A DNA stretch of 41,338 nt. It comes from Clostridiaceae bacterium. Lineage in GTDB: Bacteria > Bacillota > Clostridia > DSM-8532. The notes beneath the pieces were generated by a model. That model ran no database searches, was not told the origin of the DNA, and was given only the letters and a program-made list of their open reading frames with translations. The position numbers were made by a program, and so were the translations under genes. Where the stretch lies: positions 1-41,338 of the forward strand of contig JAAYNX010000113.1 in assembly GCA_012520615.1 (NCBI GenBank). Reading direction: 5' to 3'. This document shows positions 10,707-20,191 of the stretch, piece by piece. How positions within the stretch are numbered: position 1 is the stretch's first letter; the number at the start of each line of letters is the position of its first letter.

Positions 10707-13337
10707 ATGGTTAAATACGTATATCTCTTCAACGAAGGAAACGCTTCGATGAGGAATTTACTCGGCGGAAAAGGTGCAAATCTTGCTGAGATGACAGGTC
10801 TAGGATTGCCTGTTCCAAGAGGCTTTACAATTACTACCGAAGCCTGCACCAGGTATTATCAAGATGGTAAAAAAATAGAGAAAGATATTGAAGAAGAAAT
10901 TTACCAGTACCTTACTAAAATGGAGCAGGTAGTTGAAAAGCAATTCGGTAATCCAGAGAACCCGCTGCTTGTATCAGTGCGTTCAGGTGCCAGAGCATCA
11001 ATGCCCGGCATGATGGATACCATATTAAATCTTGGACTTAACGACGTTGTTGTGGAAGGCTTGGCAAAGCTCACAAACAATCCTAGATTTGCTTATGACA
11101 GCTATAGAAGATTTATTCAAATGTTCAGCGATGTTGTCATGGAAGTTGAAAAAAGCAAGTTTGATCATCTATTAGAAACCATGAAAAATAATAAGGGTGT
11201 TACGCTGGATACAGATTTAGACGCAGATGATTTAAAGAAACTTGTTGGAGAGTATAAAGAACTTTATAAAAAAGAAAAGGGAGAAGAATTCCCACAGGAT
11301 CCTAAAACTCAGCTAATAGCAGCTGTTGAAGCTGTATTCCGTTCATGGGATAACCCTCGTGCTATTTACTATCGTCGTATGAATGATATACCAAGTGATT
11401 GGGGAACAGCAGTAAATGTACAGGAAATGGTTTACGGAAATATGGGCGAAGATTCAGGTACAGGTGTTGCCTTTACCCGTAATCCTTCAACGGGTGAGAA
11501 GAAACTCTATGGCGAATTCCTTATGAATGCCCAGGGTGAGGACGTTGTTGCAGGTATTCGTACTCCTCAAACCATAGACCATCTAAAGGAAATTAACCCT
11601 GAAGCTTACGACCAATTCGTAAATATTGCAAATACTCTTGAAAACCATTATCGCGATATGCAGGATATGGAGTTTACTATTGAACGCGGCAAGTTGTTCA
11701 TGCTTCAAACCAGAAATGGTAAGCGTACTGCACAAGCTGCATTGAAGATAGCTGTTGATCTGGTTAACGAAGGCATGCTATCAAAGGAAGAAGCGATTTT
11801 GAAGGTTGATCCAAAACAACTGGATTCACTTCTCCATCCAAATTTTGAAGCAAAAGCTTTGAAGGCTGCAAAACCTATTGCAAAGGGTCTTCCTGCGTCT
11901 CCTGGTGCGGCAACTGGTAAGGTATTCTTTACCGCTGAAGATGCAACAGCAGCTTTCGCTAACGGAGAAAAGATGATAGTACTTGTACGTGTTGAAACTT
12001 CTCCGGAAGATATCGAAGGTATGCACGTTTCTCAAGGATTCCTTACTGCTCGCGGCGGTATGACCTCCCACGCTGCTGTTGTAGCTCGTGGTATGGGTAG
12101 ATGCTGTGTGGCTGGTTGTGGTGAACTGAGAATTGATGAAGCTGGCAAGAAATTTACAGATGCAGCCGGAAATGTATATAAAGAAGGCGACTGGATTTCT
12201 CTTGATGGCTCTACAGGTAATGTTTATGCAGGTCAATTACCTACAGTTGCCCCTGAACTTACCGGAGATTTTGGTAAATTCATGGGCTGGGCAGATGAAA
12301 TCCGCGTATTGAAGGTTAGAACCAATGCAGATTCACCTGCTGATGCAGCTCAGGCCTTTAGCTTTGGCGCTGAAGGAATCGGTCTGTGCCGTACAGAGCA
12401 TATGTTCTTTGAAGGTGAGAGAATAAAGGTAATGCGTGAAATGATTGTTTCCCGCACAGAAGAGCAGAGAAGAAAGGCTCTTGATAAATTACTGCCGATG
12501 CAAAGAGGAGACTTTGAGGGATTATTCCGTGAAATGAAGGGCTTCCCTGTAACCATCCGTTACTTGGATCCACCGCTACATGAATTCTTACCTCAAGATG
12601 ACGACGATATCAATACTCTTGCTAAGGAAATGGGTATGGATTATGCCGATCTTAAGGCAATCGTAGATGGCTTACATGAATTTAATCCTATGATGGGTCA
12701 CCGTGGATGTCGTTTGGCAGTATCTTATCCTGAAATCGCAGAAATGCAGACTAGAGCTGTTATAGAGGCTGCTATAAATGTAAATAAAGAAGGCATGAGC
12801 GTTATTCCTGAAATCATGATTCCTCTTGTAGGCGATATCAAGGAATTGAAGTATGTAAAAGAAGTTGTAGTAAAAACTGCCGATGAAGTTATCAAAAATG
12901 CGGGTGTTGACCTTAAATACATGGTGGGAACCATGATTGAGATTCCAAGAGCTGCTTTAACCGCTGATGAAATCGCGACTGAAGCCGAATTCTTCTCCTT
13001 TGGAACCAATGACCTTACCCAAATGACATTCGGATTCTCCCGTGACGATGCCGGTAACTTCCTGGAAGACTACTATGCAAAGAAGATTTATGAATCAGAT
13101 CCCTTTGCAAAACTTGACCAGATAGGTGTTGGTAGACTGGTTGAAATGGCAGTTCAATTAGGGAAAAAGACACGCCCTGATATAAAACTAGGTATCTGCG
13201 GAGAGCATGGTGGAGAGCCTTCTTCAGTTGAATTCTGCCACAGAACGGGATTGAACTATGTATCCTGTTCACCATTCCGTGTGCCGATTGCTCGTCTTGC
13301 AGCAGCACAGGCTCAGGTTAACAATCCTAGAAAATAA
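10707..13337 (+). CDS. ppdK: Pyruvate, phosphate dikinase
   Basis: FNEGNASMRNLLGGKGANLAEMTGLGLPVPRGF; GGMTSHAAVVARGMGRCCVAG phospho-His motif. Confidence 0.98.
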   Translation: MVKYVYLFNEGNASMRNLLGGKGANLAEMTGLGLPVPRGFTITTEACTRYYQDGKKIEKDIEEEIYQYLTKMEQVVEKQFGNPENPLLVSVRSGARASMPGMMDTILNLGLNDVVVEGLAKLTNNPRFAYDSYRRFIQMFSDVVMEVEKSKFDHLLETMKNNKGVTLDTDLDADDLKKLVGEYKELYKKEKGEEFPQDPKTQLIAAVEAVFRSWDNPRAIYYRRMNDIPSDWGTAVNVQEMVYGNMGEDSGTGVAFTRNPSTGEKKLYGEFLMNAQGEDVVAGIRTPQTIDHLKEINPEAYDQFVNIANTLENHYRDMQDMEFTIERGKLFMLQTRNGKRTAQAALKIAVDLVNEGMLSKEEAILKVDPKQLDSLLHPNFEAKALKAAKPIAKGLPASPGAATGKVFFTAEDATAAFANGEKMIVLVRVETSPEDIEGMHVSQGFLTARGGMTSHAAVVARGMGRCCVAGCGELRIDEAGKKFTDAAGNVYKEGDWISLDGSTGNVYAGQLPTVAPELTGDFGKFMGWADEIRVLKVRTNADSPADAAQAFSFGAEGIGLCRTEHMFFEGERIKVMREMIVSRTEEQRRKALDKLLPMQRGDFEGLFREMKGFPVTIRYLDPPLHEFLPQDDDDINTLAKEMGMDYADLKAIVDGLHEFNPMMGHRGCRLAVSYPEIAEMQTRAVIEAAINVNKEGMSVIPEIMIPLVGDIKELKYVKEVVVKTADEVIKNAGVDLKYMVGTMIEIPRAALTADEIATEAEFFSFGTNDLTQMTFGFSRDDAGNFLEDYYAKKIYESDPFAKLDQIGVGRLVEMAVQLGKKTRPDIKLGICGEHGGEPSSVEFCHRTGLNYVSCSPFRVPIARLAAAQAQVNNPRK

Positions 13338-13396
13338 GACTCTAAAGGTTCTACGTCAATTGTTTGGGTAGAACAAAGAAAAAATAGCTATATGTT

Positions 13397-13436
13397 ACTG
13401 GCAGATAATCTTTTAGATTGTCTGCCAGTTTTTTTT
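13397..13436 (+). terminator. Rho-independent terminator downstream of ppdK
   Basis: ACTGGCAGA...TCTGCCAGT followed by T8. Confidence 0.93.
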
Positions 13437-13552
13437 GCCTTGCAAATACATTGATTGCGTATACTGAAATTAAGACTAGAGTATTAATGTAGCTAATAAG
13501 AATATTGACGGGGATTTATTAAAATGATATAATTATTTTCAATACGCAATGG

Positions 13553-13852
13553 CTGTGATGGAGAAAAGTAGGAAGCTAGGATTTATTCAGGGAGAGATTG
13601 CCCAGACTGAAAGCAATCTTATGAGGAATACTTTTGAAGTTCGCTCCGGAGCTCGCTGGCTGAAGCTGATGTTGTAGGTTGGTGCGGAATACCCTACGTT
13701 ATAAGGGTGGAATATCGGATTAACACTATGTGCTAAACACTTAGTTTGAATGTCCTGTATTTTGTTAAGTGTACTGTAATAATGCAGTAAAAATGGGTGG
13801 TACCGCGGAAAGCATAATGCCTTTCGTCCCAAGAGGGATGAAGGCTTTTTTT
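13553..13852 (+). promoter_or_regulatory. T-box riboswitch leader, apparent Phe (UUC) specifier
   Basis: AGTA box near 13567; GAAG-TTC-G-CTCCGGAG specifier context (TTC 13640-13642); T-box GGGTGGTACCGCGG 13795-13808; terminator GCCTTTCGTCCC-aaga-GGGATGAAGGC-T7 13819-13852. Confidence 0.92.
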
Positions 13853-13900
13853 AATGCAAAAATATGTATAACAATATTTGATGGCTTGGAGGGTTTTAAA

Positions 13901-15205
13901 ATGCAGTATTGGGACGAAAAAGTAGAAACTATTGACAGAGAGAGTCTAAGGAAAATACAAAGTGAAAGGCTAAGAGACACAGTAAATAGGGTTTATGAGA
14001 ACGTTACCTATTATTCTGATAAAATGAAGCAAGCGGGGATTACTCCAGATGATATCAATACAATTGATGACCTTTCAAAACTGCCATTTACATATAAGAC
14101 CGATTTGAGGGACAATTACCCTTTCGGAACATTTGCCATTCCACTAAAAGATGTTGTGCGTGTACATGCATCCTCAGGGACAACAGGTAAACAGACCGTT
14201 GTGGGGTATACACAAAATGATATAGAAATATGGGCTGAATGTGTTGCTCGCTGCCTTACAAGTGCAGGGGTGAACAAGGATGACATTGTGCATGTAGCAT
14301 ATGGTTATGGTCTTTTTACAGGAGGCTTAGGGTTACATTACGGGGCAGAGCGTGTGGGAGCGACGGTGATTCCTGTATCGGGAGGCAACACCTCTAGGCA
14401 AATACAACTTCTTAAGGATTTTGAGGCAACTGTGCTCTGTTGCACCCCATCATATGCTCTGTATTTGGCAGATGAGATGAAAGCAGCCGGTTTAACTAAG
14501 GATGATTTAAAGCTAAGAATCGGAGTATTCGGAGCCGAACCATGGTCGGTTGAAATGCGGGCTCAAATAGAGAATCGTCTTGGAATAAAGGCTTATGATA
14601 TTTATGGATTAAGTGAGATTATGGGCCCGGGGGTGGCTATGAATTGTGATTGCCAAGAAGATCTTCATATCATATCAGACAGCTTTATTGCAGAAATAAT
14701 AGATCCAGAAACTGGAGAGGTATTGCCTGAAGGTTCCAAGGGCGAGCTGGTCTTTACATGTATAACAAAAGAAGCCTTGCCTCTAATAAGATACAGAACC
14801 AGAGATTTATCAGTATTGACCAATGAAACATGTGCTTGCGGCAGAACCAGTACCAGAATGAAAAAGGTCACCGGAAGATCTGATGATATGCTAATAATAC
14901 GAGGCGTAAATGTCTTCCCGTCTCAGATAGAATCTGTGCTTCTAAAATATAGCGAGGTAGAGCCCCACTATATGATTTATGTTGATCGTGTTGACAATTT
15001 GGACATAATGGAAATTCAAATAGAAATGAACTATAGTATATTTTCTGACCAGGTTAAAAAAATTGAGTCCATTGAACGCAAGTTACGCCATGAAATTGAA
15101 TCTACATTAGGTATAAGTGCAAAAATCAAGCTTGTTGAACCTAACAGTATACAAAGAAGCGAAGGCAAGGCAAAGCGTGTTGTAGACAAAAGAAAAATAT
15201 TTTAA
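13901..15205 (+). CDS. Phenylacetate-CoA ligase (PaaK family)
   Basis: [19 protein letters not shown]-binding [17 protein letters not shown]; start placed at 13901 because the track start (13769) lies inside the T-box. Confidence 0.9.
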   Translation: MQYWDEKVETIDRESLRKIQSERLRDTVNRVYENVTYYSDKMKQAGITPDDINTIDDLSKLPFTYKTDLRDNYPFGTFAIPLKDVVRVHASSGTTGKQTVVGYTQNDIEIWAECVARCLTSAGVNKDDIVHVAYGYGLFTGGLGLHYGAERVGATVIPVSGGNTSRQIQLLKDFEATVLCCTPSYALYLADEMKAAGLTKDDLKLRIGVFGAEPWSVEMRAQIENRLGIKAYDIYGLSEIMGPGVAMNCDCQEDLHIISDSFIAEIIDPETGEVLPEGSKGELVFTCITKEALPLIRYRTRDLSVLTNETCACGRTSTRMKKVTGRSDDMLIIRGVNVFPSQIESVLLKYSEVEPHYMIYVDRVDNLDIMEIQIEMNYSIFSDQVKKIESIERKLRHEIESTLGISAKIKLVEPNSIQRSEGKAKRVVDKRKIF

Positions 15206-15228
15206 GTATCTATAGTTCCGAATATATT

Positions 15229-15260
15229 AAAAGTATTGGTTTAGTGACCAATACTTTTTT
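15229..15260 (+). terminator. Terminator after phenylacetate-CoA ligase
   Basis: AAAGTATTGG-TTTAGTGA-CCAATACTTTTTT hairpin. Confidence 0.88.
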
Positions 15261-15341
15261 ACGCGAGCATTCTATGCTCCGGTTATGTCACTTTAACCTG
15301 CTATCACGCCTTATTTGTGTATATAATAAAAGTACCTTTGC

Positions 15342-15371
15342 TTGACAGTGGTTGTAACGGCAATCTATAAT
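15342..15371 (+). promoter_or_regulatory. Sigma-A-like promoter for histidine kinase operon
   Basis: TTGACA (15342-15347), 18-bp spacer, TATAAT (15366-15371). Confidence 0.7.
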
Positions 15372-15434
15372 TAACAATAACTGATAATTGATATATAACA
15401 AGAATAATTGTCAATCTGGAAGAAGTAGGCGATT

Positions 15435-16754
15435 ATGAATACTAAAAGAAATATGTCGTTAACAAGAACAGCTTTATTTGTCATTAACTTTACCGTTATT
15501 GTATTCTTTTCGGCAATTATTTATAAAACAACCGATCTTATTTGTTTTAGTGACCAAGCAAGAGATTTTCTCGAAAAGATTAAATATGTACCTATTACTC
15601 CTTGGAAAGTTCCCCTGTTTACAGTATCTCTTTTAATAATTCTTATTTTAGGTATATTTATTCGTGAAAAGTACTTTCTAAAAAAACCTTTCGTGCTATA
15701 TCTTTTTTGTGTTGCTGATGTAATAATCTGCATAGCAATTATGTATTACCTCAATTTGGGGTATAAAGGGATATTGTTTATTGCATTTACAAATATAATT
15801 ATTTATGTTGGAGGAAAAAAGAATAAATTATTTTTCTTATTAGGCGCAATTATTATTTATATGTTTTTTGATTATGATATTTTTTCTATCAAAATAAATA
15901 TGTTTTCAGCAAATGACTACATACAATACTATACAACAAGCCAAAGACTTTATTTGTTCGGATTTCGTAATATTCTTACATCATTAAATGAGGTTGTTTT
16001 TATATTATTTATGATTTTTACAATTCAAAATGAAATAGATGAAAACACCAAAATTAAAGAACTTTACTCTCGATTATTTAAGAATGCGGAAGAGCTTAAA
16101 GTAGTTAATATTCAACTGGAGGACTATGCAAAGAAATCTGAAGATATGGCCAAGACAAGAGAAAGAAATAGACTGGCCAGAGAAATACATGATACTATCG
16201 GGCACGCTCTTACCGGAATAGCAACCGGCTTGGAGGCCTGTACTGAACTTATTGATAATGATGTGTCTCAAACAAAGATACAGTTAAAAAAAATAACAGA
16301 GCTTGCCAGGAAAGGCTTAATTGATGTTAGAAGGTCTGTAAGTGAGCTTAGACCTGATTCGCTGGAAAGGTTTTCTCTAATTCCTGCGATAAACAAGCTA
16401 GCGGAGGATATTAACGCTTGCACAAAAACAAAAGTCTCCGTATTTATTGAAGGGGAACCTTTAAAAATGGGGGCAGATGAAGAAGAAACCATTTACAGGG
16501 TCGTTCAGGAGAGTATAACCAATTCGGTGCGGCATGGCAATGCGAATGAGATAAAAATACACTTGAAGTTTAATGATTTTATGACCTATCTGACTATTTC
16601 TGATGACGGTGTTGGAAGCACTGATTTACATAAAGGATTTGGCTTGAGACACATCAAAGAGCGAGTGGAGCTTTTAAATGGCAAGGTTAATTTTGAAAGC
16701 GAAGCGGGAAAAGGATTTATTACAAATGTTGAATTACCTATAAGGTGGGGGTAG
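15435..16754 (+). CDS. Membrane sensor histidine kinase (HisKA_3/HATPase, NarL-partner type)
   Basis: Multiple N-terminal hydrophobic segments; RNRLAREIHDTIGHALTGIATGLEA H-box; DDGVGSTDLHKGFGLRHIKERVELLNG. Confidence 0.92.
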   Translation: MNTKRNMSLTRTALFVINFTVIVFFSAIIYKTTDLICFSDQARDFLEKIKYVPITPWKVPLFTVSLLIILILGIFIREKYFLKKPFVLYLFCVADVIICIAIMYYLNLGYKGILFIAFTNIIIYVGGKKNKLFFLLGAIIIYMFFDYDIFSIKINMFSANDYIQYYTTSQRLYLFGFRNILTSLNEVVFILFMIFTIQNEIDENTKIKELYSRLFKNAEELKVVNIQLEDYAKKSEDMAKTRERNRLAREIHDTIGHALTGIATGLEACTELIDNDVSQTKIQLKKITELARKGLIDVRRSVSELRPDSLERFSLIPAINKLAEDINACTKTKVSVFIEGEPLKMGADEEETIYRVVQESITNSVRHGNANEIKIHLKFNDFMTYLTISDDGVGSTDLHKGFGLRHIKERVELLNGKVNFESEAGKGFITNVELPIRWG

Positions 16755-16758
16755 CTAA

Positions 16759-17439
16759 ATGATTAGAGTATTAATTGCAGACGATCAAGAGCTTATAAGG
16801 CAGAGTTTAGAAATAATGCTGAAGAATAAGCCGGATATCGAAATAGTTGGTCTTGCAGAGAACGGAAGAGAAGCTGTGAGATTAACTAAAAAGTTGCTGC
16901 CCGATGTTATATTAATGGATATTCGGATGCCTGAAATGGACGGTGTACAATGCATTCAGATTATAAAAGAAAATTATGCCAATATAAAAATAATTGTACT
17001 TACAACATTCGATGATGATGAATATGTCTTTAACGCTTTAAAACATGGTGCCAGCGGATATCTGCTCAAGGGTATTTCTATTGATGAGCTTACCGAGGCA
17101 ATAAGAACCGTAGCAAGTGGGGGAGCCCTCATAAATCCTAATATTGCTATGAAAGTGTTTAAGCAGTTTTCACAGATGGCCAAAGCGGACTACACATTAA
17201 AGGTTGATGAAGCATCTTTGAACGAATTAAATAAAAACGAAATAAAGATTATCCAATTAGTTGGAATGGGTTTATCCAACAAGGAGATTACCGAAAAGCT
17301 GAAATTTAGCGAAGGCACAATAAGGAACTATATCAGTAGTATTTTAAATAAGCTGGATTTACGTGATAGAACCCAAATAGCAATATATTCTGTTCAGACG
17401 GGGTTAGCCATGAAAAATATTGAAGATTTCGGCGGGTGA
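16759..17439 (+). CDS. NarL/LuxR-family response regulator
   Basis: Receiver DDQELIRQSLEIML, LMDIRMPEMDG; C-terminal HTH LVGMGLSNKEITEKLKFSEGTIRNYISSILNKL. Confidence 0.95.
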   Translation: MIRVLIADDQELIRQSLEIMLKNKPDIEIVGLAENGREAVRLTKKLLPDVILMDIRMPEMDGVQCIQIIKENYANIKIIVLTTFDDDEYVFNALKHGASGYLLKGISIDELTEAIRTVASGGALINPNIAMKVFKQFSQMAKADYTLKVDEASLNELNKNEIKIIQLVGMGLSNKEITEKLKFSEGTIRNYISSILNKLDLRDRTQIAIYSVQTGLAMKNIEDFGG

Positions 17440-18758
17440 AAAAATTGAAAAATAAATGGAGAAATATAGTTGGTATTATAGCATTTGTTGTTTTAACATC
17501 AGTAATTATTTTTACTGTTCAGGGGCGAAACAAAACCGTTACGCTCGAACTTGGGATTTTTGCTGGCAGTAATTGGGATGTTCCTAACCCCGAAAACTAT
17601 AAAATGTTTGATGAGATAATCAGCAAATTTGAGAAAGCCTATCCCGGTATTAAAGTGACATATAGAAGTGGAACTCTTAAGGAGGATTATTCAGAATGGC
17701 TGGCACAAAAAATTATTAATGGAAAGCAGCCTGATGTTTTTGTTGTTCTTTCTAGTGATTTTAATACGTTTTCATCAATTGGAGTAATGAAAGACCTTAA
17801 TAAGCTTATAGAAAACGATCAAGATTTTGATAGAGAAAAATTATATACAAATGCTTTAAAGTCAGGACAATTCAGAGGGCATCAATATGCACTGCCCTTG
17901 GAGGTTGTACCTGTTCTCATGTTCGCTAACCGGACATTGCTTAGAAATGAGGGAATAGAAGTTCCGAAGGGTGACTGGACATGGGAAGATTTCTATGACA
18001 TTTGTCAGAGGGTTACAAAAGACACCGACGGGGACGGGAAAATAGATCAATTCGGTACATACGGCTTTACATGGCAACATGCCGTATATACTAACGGTCA
18101 GAATTTATTTGATGCCAATGGGACTACAGCATACTTCGAACCATCGGAGGTACTTGAATCTATAAATTTTATAAAAAAGCTAAATGAACTAAACCAAAAT
18201 TTTAAGCCTACATCAGATGATTTTGATTTGGGAAAAGTAGCATTTCGTCCGTTTCCTTTCTCCACTTACAGGGCTTACAAACCTTATCCGTTAAGAGTTA
18301 AAAAATACTCATCCTTTGAATGGGAAGGAATAAAAATGCCAAAAGGTCCAAACGGCAATAATGCTGCTGAATTATACAGTTTTTTAATCGGAATGAGTTC
18401 GATAACAAATAATGAAAAAGAAGCCTGGGAGCTAATAAAATATCTCACCACAGATGAGTCGATACAATTGAGTATATTTGGATATTCCCATGGCGTTTCA
18501 GCATTGAAGAATGTTAATGAGTCAGATGAAGCAGGAGAGATATTGCTAAGGGATAATCCCGATGAGGAAACTGTAATTAACATGGATATGTTAGAAGAGG
18601 TAATAGAAAATTCAATAGTAATTCCTAGCTTTGAAAAATATGAAGAAGCTATGAGCATGGCTGATAAAGAGTTGTTTCAAGTAATAAACGGTGATAAAAA
18701 TGCAGAGACCTCGCTTTCAATTATACAACGGGAAATTGAAAAATTTCTTATTCAGTAA
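17436..18758 (+). CDS. Extracellular solute-binding protein, family 1-like, membrane-anchored
   Basis: N-terminal TM without lipobox Cys; FEKAYPGIKVTY and INGKQPDVFVVL; GTG start overlapping regulator stop. Confidence 0.85.
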   Translation: MKKLKNKWRNIVGIIAFVVLTSVIIFTVQGRNKTVTLELGIFAGSNWDVPNPENYKMFDEIISKFEKAYPGIKVTYRSGTLKEDYSEWLAQKIINGKQPDVFVVLSSDFNTFSSIGVMKDLNKLIENDQDFDREKLYTNALKSGQFRGHQYALPLEVVPVLMFANRTLLRNEGIEVPKGDWTWEDFYDICQRVTKDTDGDGKIDQFGTYGFTWQHAVYTNGQNLFDANGTTAYFEPSEVLESINFIKKLNELNQNFKPTSDDFDLGKVAFRPFPFSTYRAYKPYPLRVKKYSSFEWEGIKMPKGPNGNNAAELYSFLIGMSSITNNEKEAWELIKYLTTDESIQLSIFGYSHGVSALKNVNESDEAGEILLRDNPDEETVINMDMLEEVIENSIVIPSFEKYEEAMSMADKELFQVINGDKNAETSLSIIQREIEKFLIQ

Positions 18759-18788
18759 TAACTAAGGCGGCTTAAGGAGGCATTCCAA

Positions 18789-19757
18789 TTGTTATTCAAA
18801 AGGATAAAAGGTCTATTCATAATTTTAATAATAGGCGTATTATTTACTTCATGTACTATTAAGAGTGCAAATGTCATTGCTAATGACGGTAGTATTTCAA
18901 GAAAAAACAAGAGTTATAAATTCGGGGTTGTTTTTATGAATCTTCACAATCCATTCTTTAAAGCTCTTAATAGGGGCATAGAATCAGTTATCAGCGAAAA
19001 CGGTGATAAGCTTATAACTCTTGACCCGCAATCTGATGTTGAAAAGCAAATAATTTGTGTTGAGGAACTGATTTCACAAAAGGTAGATCTGATATTCTTA
19101 AATCCTATTGATTGGAAAACCATCAAACCAGCTTTGGAAGAGGCAAAAAAAGCTGATATACCGGTAATAATAGTGGATAATCCAGCCTTTGACGAGGATC
19201 TTGTTGAAAATACAATTGCCTCTGATAACTATAATGCAGGTGTACTTGTAGCAAAAGATATGATGAAAAGAAAAAGCGAAGGGAATATTGCGATATTGGA
19301 TTTTCCCCTTGCAAAGTCTGCAATTGACAGGGTAAACGGGTTTAAAGACACCATAGCTGGTAATGATAATTTTAAAATTGTTGCAATTGAATCTTCTGAC
19401 GGCATATTGGAAAAAGCTATGCCCGTTATGGAGAAGATAATAAATACATATGAAAATATTGATATTGTTTTTGGCCACAATGATCCTACCGCTATTGGTG
19501 CCATAGCAGCTTTAGAACACCTTGGTAAAAAGGAGGGTGTTCTTGTCTATGGTGTAGATGGTTCATCCGAGGCAATAGAATTAATAGAAGCCGGAATCAT
19601 GACCGCCACAGTAGCTCAGTTCCCTTTGGAAATCGGAATTATAGCAGCTCGCGATGCATATAGAATTCTTGAGGGGCAAATGGTGGAATCCAGTATAAAG
19701 GTTCCGGTTAAATTAGTTAACAGTGATAATGTTAAAGATTTTTCCTCAAGCTGGTAA
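18789..19757 (+). CDS. RbsB-like periplasmic-binding lipoprotein
   Basis: Lipobox LFTSC; NLHNPFFKALNRGIESVI; paralogue of the 20192 product. Confidence 0.9.
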   Translation: MLFKRIKGLFIILIIGVLFTSCTIKSANVIANDGSISRKNKSYKFGVVFMNLHNPFFKALNRGIESVISENGDKLITLDPQSDVEKQIICVEELISQKVDLIFLNPIDWKTIKPALEEAKKADIPVIIVDNPAFDEDLVENTIASDNYNAGVLVAKDMMKRKSEGNIAILDFPLAKSAIDRVNGFKDTIAGNDNFKIVAIESSDGILEKAMPVMEKIINTYENIDIVFGHNDPTAIGAIAALEHLGKKEGVLVYGVDGSSEAIELIEAGIMTATVAQFPLEIGIIAARDAYRILEGQMVESSIKVPVKLVNSDNVKDFSSSW

Positions 19758-19837
19758 ATAAGCCCGGACCTACAACACGACCTGCTGTGCGTAAACTATC
19801 TGCAACATTGAGATTATGCAAGTTTAGCGGCTATAGC

Positions 19838-19851
19838 TGACATTTGTCATC
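19838..19851. promoter_or_regulatory. Candidate operator copy 1 TGACATTTGTCATC
   Basis: Same 14-mer as the site at 20010-20023. Confidence 0.6.
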
Positions 19852-19977
19852 ATGAGCGCCAGCGAAGGATCTGTGCGATTTAGCGCTCTGGGTCAAAACA
19901 GTTTCGCATAGGCTGCACATACAAGTGAACTAAAAAATGGATCACAACAAACATATAAGCTTACCAATATGATTTTA

Positions 19978-20010
19978 AGCAGGGTGTTATAGTTTTAACC
20001 CCTGCTTTTT
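19978..20010 (+). terminator. Terminator of HK-RR-SBP operon
   Basis: AGCAGGG...CCCTGCT followed by TTTT. Confidence 0.8.
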
Positions 20011-20042
20011 GACATTTGTCATCTTGGAGATGACAAATGTCA
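20010..20042. promoter_or_regulatory. Inverted pair of TGACATTTGTCATC operators
   Basis: TGACATTTGTCATC-ttgga-GATGACAAATGTCA, perfect 14-bp arms, each arm itself near-palindromic; TATAAT at 20090-20095 with weak -35. Confidence 0.75.
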
Positions 20043-20191
20043 TGGTCTTTTGGTGACATAGTTCAGCTGATTCTTATCTTAACCAATTCTATAATATCAT
20101 TATAAGACATCAATCTGGCCTGTTGATGATATTTAATCTCATGAGAGCAAAAAGCCCTATTTAATTTTGAAAAATAAGGAGGTCATTACTA

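Noticed and set aside
13587-13832. Minus-strand ORF across 13587-13832
   Set aside because: Lies inside the T-box leader; no coding support
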